Both the position numbers and the translations under genes were made by a program. Under the pieces are notes generated by a model. It was given only the letters and a program-made list of their open reading frames with translations. It searched no databases and had not been told where the DNA came from. Below are positions 1 to 7,824 of a stretch of 31,674 bases of DNA, in pieces. The stretch comes from an uncultured Desulfobacterium sp. (GTDB lineage: Bacteria > Desulfobacterota > Desulfobacteria > Desulfobacterales > Desulfobacteraceae), in NCBI GenBank assembly GCA_937124525.1, contig CAKZLA010000335.1, positions 1 to 31,674 on the forward strand. Reading direction: 5' to 3'. Each line of letters begins with the position of its first letter. Position 1 is the stretch's first letter.

Positions 1-2
1 AA

Positions 3-272
3 GCTGGGGTTGGTTCAGCGGCCATTGCACACTCCGCCGTAAAAACCAGATATCCCGCCAGTGAAGGATTAACTGCTTTATTAGGGCCTTTTGTTGATAC
101 GGTTATTATATGCACCATGACTGCTATTGTAATCATTATTACTAATGCAAAACACAACTTGTTTACGTATGGAAATCTTGATTCGGCAAGTAATGTAATG
201 CTCAATGCAACCAACCAGCCAATAAACGGGGTCGATTTAACCTCGGTGGCTTTTGATTCTGCAATCACCTGA
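3..272 (+). pseudogene. 3'-truncated sodium:alanine symporter (AGCS family) fragment
   Basis: This is the only open frame entering from the left edge. It reads [15 protein letters not shown], then [21 protein letters not shown] and later GVDLTSVAF. These match the AGCS (AlsT/DagA) symporter family, inner-membrane proteins that import alanine or glycine with sodium; the family pattern is a Gly/Ser/Ala-rich loop followed by an E/GPFxDTxxICTMTA helix. In the family the chain continues for several more membrane helices after the TSxAF motif. Here it stops at TGA (270-272) because the sequence crosses into an inverted DUF4198 gene fragment. About 89 codons are visible and the start lies outside the window. 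Family assignment is from motif recall; the truncation is seen directly. Confidence 0.75.
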
Positions 273-565
273 TAGGTCCCTGGAGCAGTCTCTTTTGTAA
301 GGGAAAATTTTCTAAGACCGAGATCTCCCGGCATGATATACATGCCGGTTTTGGATTTCACGCTATTCTCTTTTTTGATTATCGGCAAGGGTATGACGGT
401 TTTGCTGTTGTCCGGTCCGACCAGCTCATACCTCTCAATGGTGACGGCTCCGGCTTCGGACATGAGAAAATCGTCCATGGGAACAACATGTCCCCATCCA
501 AGGGAGGAGATGGCGTGGCCCGGGGGATGGGCAAAAAATCAAATCCGGTCAACACGAGCGAAAAA
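245..565 (-). pseudogene. DUF4198 protein gene fragment, inverted copy of the gene at 22627-23520
   Basis: On the minus strand, 527 down to 245 aligns without gaps to the plus strand near 22733-23013. I count about 22 mismatches over about 281 bases, roughly 92% identity. It encodes the N-terminal third of the mature DUF4198 protein (HPPGHAISSLGWGHVVPMDD and onward). The similarity continues weakly upstream to about 565 with a one-base deletion that shifts the frame, and no start codon or signal peptide survives. It ends inside the word GCAGAATCAAAAGC, which both the DUF4198 gene and the symporter share at the junction. It is a non-functional duplicate, and the high identity points to a fairly recent duplication within this genome. 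Confidence 0.85.
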
Positions 566-570
566 AAAGC

Positions 571-915
571 TCAAGTTTAAAGGCAAGAGATATTGACAGA
601 AGACATTATGCTGGAGAATTGTTATCAAAAAATCTTGGAGCACCGCCAAGCACATTGGAACTGGCTAAATCCATTGGGGTATCCAGGAGCAAGCTGTACA
701 ATGATTTCAGGCAATTATATGGTGTGTCTCCCATGGAATATTTTCGTTTTAAACGTATTGAAAAAGCCAAAAGCCTTGTCCGAAATAAGGAGTTAAGCAT
801 GACCCAGATCGCTTATAGTCTTGGGTATTCAAGCTCCAGTCATTTTGCAAAAGCCTTTAGGGAATATTTTGGCATACAGCCAAGCCATTATCGCCAGCAA
901 GAACTCTGTCCATAA
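571..915 (+). pseudogene. AraC-family C-terminal DNA-binding domain, N-terminus missing
   Basis: The frame encodes the two helix-turn-helix motifs of an AraC/XylS domain: LELAKSIGVSRSKLYNDFRQ, then the bridging helix RFKRIEKAKSLV, then MTQIAYSLGYSSSSHFAKAF with the family FxxxFG-x-PSxYR ending. A TTG at 619 could start a 98-residue protein, but related sequence (RDIDRRHYAGELLSKN) is readable in frame from about 571. That makes this a 5'-truncated regulator rather than a natural small protein. The ligand-sensing domain (about 230 residues in the full regulators at 12110 and 26160) is gone. It lies upstream of, and in line with, a TonB receptor, the position these regulators usually occupy. Confidence 0.8.
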
Positions 916-1031
916 AAAATTGGACGCTGTTGATAAAAAAATATACGATCTTGATATTAATGCTTTGTTTTTGCACATATACTCTTCTCCATATTTAACC
1001 TTTAAAGCATTGAATTAAATATGGAGGAATT

Positions 1032-2276
1032 ATGCATCGTTACCGAACAACAATTGTACAATATTGCATGGTGGTTCTTGTACAGATCATATTTATCCCA
1101 TGTATCTTTGCCGAAGAAAACACATCGGCTTCTTTCCAGTTGGAGACAATAACGGTTACAGCGGAGAAACAGGAAAAAGAAATTCAAAAGACCCCTTCCG
1201 CCATCAGTGTTATCACTGCAACGGAACTTGAGGATGCTGACATTGAGGAAATTGATGAGGTCTTAAAACAGATTCCCAACATGAACTTCGGGGAAACTTT
1301 TCTTGGCAGAGAAGCAAACTTTAGAGGCATTCGTCCAAGCCAATTCACAAATAAAAATCCTGTTGTTCTCTACATTGACGGCATCCTCCATGACAATATT
1401 GCCAGTTTTGAAGCGGATCTTAATAATATTGAACGGATCGAAGTGCTGAGAGGCTCCCAGGGCGCACTATATGGAAAAAGTGCCATTGGCGGCATCGTCA
1501 ACATCATCTCAAAACAACCTGATAAGCTGTTTGATACAAAGTGCAGTGCGGAGTTTGGAGAAGACGAGACATACAAAGTGAAAGCCTATGTAGACGGCCC
1601 TATTATAAAGGATAATCTTTTTCTGGGTCTTTCCGGATCATGGAGTGAAACTCGGGGATTCATGAAAAACAATTATCCGGGAGAAGACTATTTTGACGGA
1701 AACGATGCTTTCAGGGGAAAAGTGCTGCTGAACTGGCTGCCTACACATCGCATGAAAGTTAATTTTCATGCCGGAGCAAGTCGCACCCGAAACAACAACG
1801 GGTCCGTGATCCTTGATGACGAGGTTCGTTATTACGACACCAGAGATCCTGATGATAAAAAAGAGACAGACATATTAAATCTGGGTTTAAATATCTCCTA
1901 TGAATGGGATAAAATAGAATTCTCATCCATCAGTACCTTCAGCAACAATGAGGTAGAATTAAGACAAAATCTCAACTATTACCGGACCGAATCTGCATGG
2001 ACGGGTTTGGGAGAAACGGAAAATTCAGTGTTTACCCAGGAATTTCGTTTTCAGTCAACCAATCATCCTGGGGGGCTGAAATGGTTGGCCGGTATTTATT
2101 ATTCAAAGGATGAAGAAGATATCACTGAGGGTGGAAGCATCATGAATACGGAGGCAACCCTTGGATACAATAAAAAAAAGGATTATCCGGGATCTACGGA
2201 TGAAGACGCAGTATCTGTGTTCATGAATGGTATACACGATGTCAATCACCAGAGCAGATGGAATCGCTTCTCTTGA
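1032..2276 (+). pseudogene. TonB-dependent outer-membrane receptor, C-terminal half lost
   Basis: The 414-codon frame starts at an ATG preceded by GGAGG. A signal peptide (first ~27 residues, ending IFAEE) is followed by a TonB-box-like ETITVTAEK and a full plug domain (TPSAISVITATELED, VVLYIDGILHD, IERIEVLRGSQGALYGKSAIGGIVNII). The first barrel strands follow. Intact relatives in this window have about 700-713 residues. Receptor-like sequence ends near codon 398 (DAVSVF, where relatives read DAYxxFGQ). From about position 2225 the DNA instead belongs to a methyltransferase gene read in another frame. Without the rest of the barrel and the C-terminal aromatic residue it cannot form a receptor. 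It may still be transcribed. Confidence 0.88.
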
Positions 2277-2926
2277 ACGGCCCTGAAAATGAAATGAAAA
2301 TCATGGATGATTCCAAATGGGTATCCTACACCAGGCAAGCCTCGGCCCACCAGTTTTGCGGACCTGCTCAGAAAATTGTCGAACTTGTGGCCTCTCTGCC
2401 TGAATTCCCTGACATGAAAAAAATGCTCGACCTGGGAGGAGGGGCGGGGTTCTACACAATGCTCATCGTTTCCGCCCATGAAAATATGAAAGGTGTTGTG
2501 TTTGATCTGCCCCAGGTTACCTCAGTTACCCGTGAATTCATACAGGAATACAGCGTCCGGGACCGCGTGTCTACCATGACGGGAGATTATGTAAAAGATT
2601 CCTTGGGTAATTCTTATGATCTGATCTTTGCCGGAGGCACGCTGAACTTTGCCAAAAAACATGTTGATACAATTTTTAATAAAATTTATACCGCTCTTAA
2701 CCCAGGAGGCATTTTTATTTCCCAACATGGTTCTGTCTCCCATGAACGTACTCAACCAGGCTATCAGGTCCTGGATTTTCTATTTGATGAACTCTCAGGG
2801 ATGGATTTCATTTTTCCCAAAGGCATGATCGCTGAGGCAATGCATCAATGTGGTTTTAAATCAGTACAAAGCATTGTTCAAAAAAGTGAATTTGGAGATA
2901 TTGATATTGATATCGCAAAAAAATAA
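2228..2926 (+). pseudogene. 5'-truncated COMT-type SAM-dependent methyltransferase
   Basis: This is homologous to the C-terminal two thirds of the full gene at 23982-25004. It keeps the SAM-binding loop KKMLDLGGGAGFY, the GVVFDLP acidic strand end, GDYVKDSLG, the TLNFAKKHVD helix, LNPGGIFIS and AEAMHQCGF. The N-terminal winged-helix/dimerisation half (about the first 130 residues of the 340-residue relative) is missing. The longest ATG frame starts at 2258, but homologous residues are readable from about 2228, so that ATG is probably internal. It is joined directly to the truncated TonB gene. In this family the missing part shapes the acceptor pocket and dimer, so activity is unlikely, although the SAM fold itself looks intact. 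Confidence 0.8.
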
Positions 2927-2995
2927 TCAGAAAACCCTATGGATTTTCAAAGGGAAAAATATGTTCAGAATCATCAGTTCCGGGCCATGGTTTAA

Positions 2996-3400
2996 ACTTT
3001 TGCTTGTACTCAAATACTTTCACTTGATCCTGATGTTATTGTACTTGTTACGGCATGGGGATATCATCCCCCCCGGGAGCTTTATGAAGCATCCTATTAT
3101 CAGAACCTGAAGTATCTCAGGGCGGTGAAAAATTATTGCGTGGCGGCTCTCCCGTTTACCCCCTGCAACAATGAAAAAAGACTTGAATTCCCCATAGATG
3201 TCATGGTTATGGCAAAGACGGCCTACCCAGTGCGCTTTAAAGACATAGACCTTGCGTCCTGGGTTCTGGATTTTTATAAACGCCTCTACAGCGTTGATAC
3301 TGCCACGGCAAAGGGACTCAGAGCGTGCCAGTGGATGGACTGGACTCTGGATGATGCTGATTGCTCGTTCAATAATATGCAAAGCAAAGAAAAGCGGTAA
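2996..3400 (+). pseudogene. C-terminal fragment of an iron-siderophore/cobalamin-type periplasmic binding protein
   Basis: The frame opens just after an in-frame TAA (2993-2995) and has no plausible start. It reads TQILSLDPDVIVLVTAWGYH, then YQNLKYLRAVKN, LPFTPCNNEKRLEFPIDVMV and YPVRFKDIDL. This is the C-terminal lobe of class III (FecB/BtuF/FhuD-like) substrate-binding proteins: the EQIxALDPDVIV motif, the WxxLxAVKNxxVY motif and the terminal helix region. Full proteins have about 300-380 residues; about 134 remain, with no signal peptide. Such proteins carry iron chelates or B12 from the outer-membrane receptor to an ABC permease, so it fits the theme, but it is a remnant. Confidence 0.75.
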
Positions 3401-3535
3401 CTCATTAGAGTTTCAGGTAAAATATATAAAGACGGCAAATTTTGGCTGGCAGAAATTCCGAACTTTTTCCTCCCCAGAGGAGGAGGCATGCATTACCGGC
3501 CGAAAATTTCGGCCAGTAATTTTAAAATAAATTGA
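3401..3535 (+). pseudogene. Possible HicB-like antitoxin remnant
   Basis: Directly after the binding-protein stop codon and in the same frame, about 20 codons read SGKIYKDGKFWLAEIPNF. This resembles the N-terminal strand of HicB/DUF1902 antitoxins (xIYKEGxxWLAExPxL). No start codon precedes it, and the rest of the frame (LPRGGGMHYRPKIS, then stop) is not HicB-like. If real, only the first strand pair survives. The match is short and may be chance. Confidence 0.25.
3492..3520 (+). terminator. Inverted repeat between remnants and the ATPase promoter
   Basis: Two 14-base arms (ATTACCGGCCGAAA and TTTCGGCCAGTAAT) form a near-perfect palindrome with one mismatch around a single central base, followed by an AT-rich stretch. 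It lies just before a consensus promoter, so it would insulate the ATPase gene from upstream transcription. There is no clear U-run, so termination is inferred. Confidence 0.45.
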
Positions 3536-3559
3536 CATCCGTTTTGTTGCATATATACT
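3532..3559 (+). promoter_or_regulatory. Sigma-70-type promoter of the AAA-ATPase gene
   Basis: TTGACA (3532-3537) and TATACT (3554-3559) are separated by 16 bases. Transcription would start near 3566. This supports translation from the TTG at 3610 rather than from a frame-extending codon at 3532, which would lie within the promoter. Confidence 0.65.
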
Positions 3560-3609
3560 TGTGGAGTACAATTTGTTCCCATAATTTGAAATGGCAATTG
3601 AGGTGTCCC

Positions 3610-5157
3610 TTGCAGAAACGCAAAAAACTTCCCATTGGTATTCAGACCTTTGCCAATCTCATTGAGGAAGGCTATCTATATGTAGACAAAACGCCTTTTA
3701 TTGATCTTTTGGTCGGACAGGGCAAGTACTATTTTTTGTCCCGCCCCCGACGGTTCGGCAAAAGCCTATTTTTGAGTACCCTGAAATCTACCTTTGAAGG
3801 TAGAAGGGAGTTATTCCAGGGCCTTTTTTTGTATGACAATTGGAACTGGAGTCAGAGAAACCCTGTGGTGCACATCAGTTTTGGGGCCGGTGTGGCCAGA
3901 AGTGTGGAAGAACTTCAGGAGACCTGTGATGAAATTTTGTATGATCACAGCCGGGCTTTTGGCATTGAGTATCACAAAGCAAGCCGTAAGGGACGTTTTT
4001 CCGAACTGATCCAGATGCTTTATGAAAAAAGCGGTCGCCGGGTGGTGGTGCTGGTGGATGAATATGACAAGCCAATTCTGGACAGCATCGAAGACACGGC
4101 GCTTGCTGTTGACATTCGTGAGGAACTCAAAAACTTCTATTCCGTGATCAAGGACGCCGATCCCTATATTGAGTTTGTGTTCATCACCGGGGTATCTAAA
4201 TTCAGCAAGGTTTCCCTGTTCAGCGGGTTGAACAATCTCAAGGATATTTCCCTGGACAAGCGTTTTTCTGATATTTGCGGTTATACTCAGGAAGAATTGG
4301 AGACCGTGTTTTCCTGCTGGCTGGACAATAACGTGGATCTGGCCATGGTGAAGACTTGGTACAACGGCTACAACTGGCTGGGCCGGGAGGTTTACAATCC
4401 CTTTGATATTCTGCTCTATCTGGATAGTAGGGAATTTCGGAATTTCTGGTTTGAAACCGCTACACCGACATTTTTGATCCGTCTGATGCAAGAGAAACAA
4501 TATTATATCCCTAAATTACATGACCTGAAGGCCAGCGAGAAAATCCTGGGCAGCTTTGATGTGGATCGGCTGGAAATCGAAACACTTTTGTTTCAAACCG
4601 GTTATCTGACCATAAAGGCAACACAGCGCATGGGCGGTATGCGTCAGTTTCAGCTCAGCTACCCCAATCAGGAGGTTCGGCAGAGCCTGAGCGACTATAT
4701 TCTCTCCTTTCTCACCGATACCACCGTTGCTCAGGAAGATAACAAGTTCGCACTGTATGAAGCTTTAGCTGATAATGATTTTCATGCGTTAAAACAGACC
4801 CTGCAGGCGTTTTTTTCCTCCATTCCCCACGACTGGTATCGAAAAAATCAGCTGGCAAATTACGAGGGCTATTACGCCTCCATCGTGTATTGCTATTTTG
4901 CTGCTCTGGGGGTGGATATACGTGTGGAAGACGCTACCAGTCACGGCCGCATTGACATGACGGTTAAACTCGGCACAAATATCTACATTTTCGAATTCAA
5001 GGTGGTGGAACTTGTCCCCGATGGACACGCTTTGCAGCAGATTAAGGAGAAAGCTTATGCCGACAAGTATCGCACCCAAGGGGTTATTGTTCATCTGATA
5101 GGAGTGACTTTTTCAAGTAAAAAGCGCAATATAATAGCTTTTGAGGTGGAATCGTAG
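3610..5157 (+). CDS. AAA-ATPase-like protein with C-terminal PD-(D/E)XK nuclease-like domain
   Basis: From TTG 3610 (preceded by GAGGTG) the product is 515 residues, normal for this AAA-ATPase-like plus DUF1703 family. The N-terminus has the hallmark [10 protein letters not shown] and YVDKTPFI motifs. A degenerate P-loop follows (SRPRRFGKS, about residues 40-48), then a Walker-B-like VVVLVDEYDKPI (about 155-166), ITGVSKFSKVSLFSGLNNL, and the YNGY and YNPFDIL motifs. The C-terminal part has GRIDMTVKLGTNIYIFEFKV, matching the PD-(D/E)XK core with D...ExK-type residues (FEFK). The cellular role of the family is unsettled; proteins occur in many near-identical paralogues and often near mobile DNA. 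A decayed paralogue lies at 15671-16798. The gene is monocistronic behind its own promoter. Confidence 0.88.
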   Translation: MQKRKKLPIGIQTFANLIEEGYLYVDKTPFIDLLVGQGKYYFLSRPRRFGKSLFLSTLKSTFEGRRELFQGLFLYDNWNWSQRNPVVHISFGAGVARSVEELQETCDEILYDHSRAFGIEYHKASRKGRFSELIQMLYEKSGRRVVVLVDEYDKPILDSIEDTALAVDIREELKNFYSVIKDADPYIEFVFITGVSKFSKVSLFSGLNNLKDISLDKRFSDICGYTQEELETVFSCWLDNNVDLAMVKTWYNGYNWLGREVYNPFDILLYLDSREFRNFWFETATPTFLIRLMQEKQYYIPKLHDLKASEKILGSFDVDRLEIETLLFQTGYLTIKATQRMGGMRQFQLSYPNQEVRQSLSDYILSFLTDTTVAQEDNKFALYEALADNDFHALKQTLQAFFSSIPHDWYRKNQLANYEGYYASIVYCYFAALGVDIRVEDATSHGRIDMTVKLGTNIYIFEFKVVELVPDGHALQQIKEKAYADKYRTQGVIVHLIGVTFSSKKRNIIAFEVES

Positions 5158-5329
5158 CAACGGTCTTGGTTATGGGCGTATCATCATCGGGGATATCGGT
5201 AATTTTTTTGTTCAGTGCCTTTTGGCCTGCTTCCACGTTTTCTTTGAGTTGGCAGGAGCCCTCATGGCCACCCTCCTGGGCCTGCTTCTGTTTGGAGCGC
5301 TTACGCCATGAGGTTATTTAAATATGACT
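5158..5329. other. Unassigned segment between two convergent 3' ends
   Basis: These 172 bases lie between the stop of the ATPase (plus) and the end of the peptidase remnant (minus). At least three frames stay open. The minus-strand frame gives a lysine/glutamate-rich peptide (RKRSKQKQAQEGGHEG, then KKITDIPDDDTPITK). One plus frame gives a hydrophobic peptide (CFHVFFELAGALMATLLG). I cannot tell which, if either, was a gene; it may be another fragment. Confidence 0.4.
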
Positions 5330-5650
5330 TTACAACTCAACCTGCTCATCAACCTGTTCAAAAAGATTGCACATGCCTGGGTCAAGTTCATAGGTTTCTT
5401 TTAACTTCATGTACAGATCCTTGAACACCAAAGGACCGGAACAGTCTGTAATCCAACTGCGAACAAACCTGTTGAAATTATCAATACCTACATCTCCGGC
5501 CAGTTTGTACAGGGCCATAGTCCCCTTATTTGCTTCCAGATACTCAATGTGATCGGCAAAAATGAGAGGCTGCTCTCGGTTGGGTTCATTGTTTCGATCC
5601 TTGTGATACTCTTTGCGCATCTTGACAAAAAGTTGTTCAACCTGATCAGA
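5330..5650 (-). pseudogene. C-terminal remnant of an M1-type aminopeptidase domain fused to an ABC permease
   Basis: The minus-strand frame reads VEQLFVKMRKEYHKD, NREQPLIFADHIEYLEANKG and MALYKLAGDVGIDNFNRF. This is the region after the catalytic motifs in M1-like peptidase domains, where the family text is ...YxKGxMxxYxLxxxxGxxxxNxxL. The zinc motif HExxH is absent. In the large ABC-permease/M1 fusion proteins (about 1,000-1,200 residues) this lies near the C-terminus. Here it follows the permease part (5646-6638) out of frame, the coding sequence between them having been deleted. Only about 105 residues remain, so it is inactive. Confidence 0.7.
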
Positions 5651-6638
5651 CCCGATCCTCATACAAGGCCGCCTCGGTGTCAGCCTGTTCGGAAGAGATA
5701 TGGTTTCGCAGATTGTTGCTGCTGGCAACTATATACCCCTGAAGCAGGAAGAACATGACCATGGCGGCAGCGCCAACAGTTTTTGTGCGGAAAGACAATT
5801 CGCCGCCCAACAGCCGTTTTCGATCAAAAATCCGCTGTGCCGTGCCCCGTCTCCAGAACTGAATGCCAGCCAGGACAAAAAACGTTGCCAGGGAAGTCCA
5901 CATCAGAAAAAACCAGAACGATGACCGTTCCCAGATACCGTAGCCCATCATTTCCGAGTAATCGTCCACTCCGGGCGTCAATGCATATCCGAAGCGTATC
6001 TGTTCTATAAGGCCTACTTCAAAACTGATAATCATAAACAGATAGTAACCAATGGCAACAACGTGGGTCAGGTATCGGTTACCAAAAAGGCTGGCCAGGA
6101 AAAATACCAAAATGATATTGAATATATAGGTGATCCAGCCAAACTTGTACCCGAAAATATCGGTAATATAGAGCAGCAGGTCTATATCCCAGAACCCTTG
6201 TAGTAGCTGTGCAAAAACACCGCCTGAAAAAATAGCAAAGGCAAAGAAAAAGGCTGTGCCAAACATGGCGAGCAATTTTGGCACCTGCAATACCCAGGTG
6301 GGCGCTGGGGTTGCCCCTGTAATTTGCCAGAATCCGCTGGAAAACCGTTTTTCATTGAGGGGACAGGCATATACGTAATCGGCCGAGCCAACCGCTACAT
6401 CGCGATGCAGGGTGGTGCCGCTGATCATCGCCACAACCGCAACAATCAGCATGCCGCCGCCTGCCAGGCATTGATAGAAAATGCCGGCGCCGTTCAACAG
6501 AGCTTCATCGCTGGTATAGTAGTCATATACGCCCAGGGCATACCATATTCCCTGCCCGGCCATCATCAGCAGAATCAAATAGGTAAGAGGGTTGGTGAAC
6601 CGATACTTTAGTTCAAAAGAAAATATGTTTGGAATCAC
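5646..6638 (-). pseudogene. ABC-2 type permease part of a permease/M1-peptidase fusion, internally deleted
   Basis: A 330-codon frame with the typical start MIPNIFSFELKYRFTNPLTY, several membrane helices (for example LTYLILLMMAGQGIWYAL, GGGMLIVAVVAMIS, FFFAFAIFSGGVFAQLL, THVVAIGYYLFMIISFEV) and a last helix AAMVMFFLLQGYIVASS. Fusion relatives are about three times longer. After ALYEDRV the frame ends and M1-peptidase sequence appears in another frame, so about 500 or more codons are missing. A second in-frame joint is likely near NEKRFSSGFWQITGATPAPTW, where the usual first membrane block is cut short. It is the membrane partner of the ATPase encoded at 6648-7529, nine bases upstream. The substrate is unknown. 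Confidence 0.75.
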
Positions 6639-6647
6639 ACCTGCCTC

Positions 6648-7529
6648 CTACTGTTTGGTTGACATGGCACCCAGTGTGTAAAAATAGGTGTCTTCCAGAC
6701 TTGGTTCTTTCGGAGCAAAGCCTTCACCAGGATCGGTTTCAGCACGAACGGTAATATTTAAAGTTCCAAGATGAAAGTGACTGGAAAGCACCTCATTGCG
6801 CTGGCAATATTCTTCAAGCTCATGTTTTTCAATGGATTTACGCCATAACAGTCCGTCAAGGCTTTGTTCAAGCTCTGCAGGCGTTCCGACCCGAAGGACT
6901 TTGCCCTGGCCGAGGATGGCCATGTTGTTACACAAGGTGCTTACATCCTCGACAATGTGGGTGGAGAGGATCACCACCGTGTGTTCACCTATTTCAGAGA
7001 GCAGATTATAAAAACGGTTGCGTTCAACAGGGTCAAGACCGGCGGTGGGCTCATCAACGATAATCAGTTCAGGGCTGCCAAGCAGGGCCTGGGCAATGCC
7101 GAAGCGCTGTTTCATGCCGCCGGAAAAACCGCCGATTTTTCTTTTCCGCTCATCCCACAGATTGACCTTGTGCAAAAGCGCATCAACCTGTTCCCGGCGT
7201 TGAGCCTTGTTCGCAATACCCTTCAGGTCTGCAATATACAAGAGAAGTCTTTCTGCTGTAACCGATGGGTAGACGCCAAATTCCTGGGGCAGATAACCCA
7301 GGCCTTTGCGAAGTTCCTCCGGAGCGGCAAGAACGTCGATATCACCGAAACGAACGGTTCCGGCATCTGCGTCCTGCAAGGTGGCAATGATGCGCATCAG
7401 GGTTGATTTTCCGGCACCGTTTTCTCCAAGAAGTCCGAACATGCCCGTACCGATGGTGAGGGTGATGTCATCGAGTGCCGTTACCCCGTTGGCATAGGTT
7501 TTGGTCAGGTTTGTTATTTCAAGTTGCAT
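6648..7529 (-). CDS. ABC-2 type transporter ATP-binding protein
   Basis: A 293-residue nucleotide-binding domain starting MQLEITNLTKTY at ATG 7529. It has Walker A GENGAGKS (35-42), a Q-loop LPQEFG, the signature FSGGM (135-139), Walker B LIIVDEP (155-161), the D-loop GLDP and the H-loop LSTH. A CcmA/NodI-like C-terminal extension follows. The frame is open further upstream to 7625, but that stretch is AT-rich and not conserved, so the Met in front of the first strand is preferred. It would energise the adjacent ABC-2 permease; since that gene is internally deleted, this ATPase may now lack a partner. The gene follows the tip of a deleted TonB receptor gene (7672-7755), suggesting an old receptor-transporter operon. 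Confidence 0.88.
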   Translation of the reverse strand: MQLEITNLTKTYANGVTALDDITLTIGTGMFGLLGENGAGKSTLMRIIATLQDADAGTVRFGDIDVLAAPEELRKGLGYLPQEFGVYPSVTAERLLLYIADLKGIANKAQRREQVDALLHKVNLWDERKRKIGGFSGGMKQRFGIAQALLGSPELIIVDEPTAGLDPVERNRFYNLLSEIGEHTVVILSTHIVEDVSTLCNNMAILGQGKVLRVGTPAELEQSLDGLLWRKSIEKHELEEYCQRNEVLSSHFHLGTLNITVRAETDPGEGFAPKEPSLEDTYFYTLGAMSTKQ

Positions 7530-7671
7530 ATGATGGTTCCCCGTCTCTTGAGTAAAAAAACTGGTTCTTATGAAAAAAAATATAATAATAAATTTTCGGA
7601 TATAGTGCTGTCGGATGGAGAACAAAGAGTGTCTGTTATATTTATTTTTTCCATAAATGTGCTCCTCTTGA

Positions 7672-7755
7672 TTAAAACCGATATGTCAGTTGCAGGGCAA
7701 CTTCGCCCGGGTTGCTGTAAATTGTGTAATAACCGTCGTAATATCCAAATGATGC
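7672..7755 (-). pseudogene. Surviving 3' end of a TonB-dependent receptor gene (first remnant tip)
   Basis: Twenty-seven codons before a TAA read ASFGYYDGYYTIYSNPGEVA and end QLTYRF. This is the last two beta strands of a TonB receptor, with the expected C-terminal phenylalanine; the intact receptor at 27735 ends with a similar GYYGGTY, SSPGEFGIQ, RF pattern. No plug or barrel sequence lies upstream. Only about 70 bases separate it from the end of the ABC transporter gene at 7825. The body of the receptor gene was therefore deleted, leaving its tip. Confidence 0.7.
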
Positions 7756-7824
7756 CCCTGTTCGCTGATGTTTGCACATAACAGACCTTACTGTATCGGG
7801 CAGGCTGTGGATAATAAACGCACT

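Noticed and set aside
3532..3609. Extending the ATPase gene to a start at 3532
   Set aside because: The extra 26 codons overlap a consensus promoter, are not conserved in the paralogue, and TTG 3610 has a better ribosome site directly before the conserved [10 protein letters not shown].
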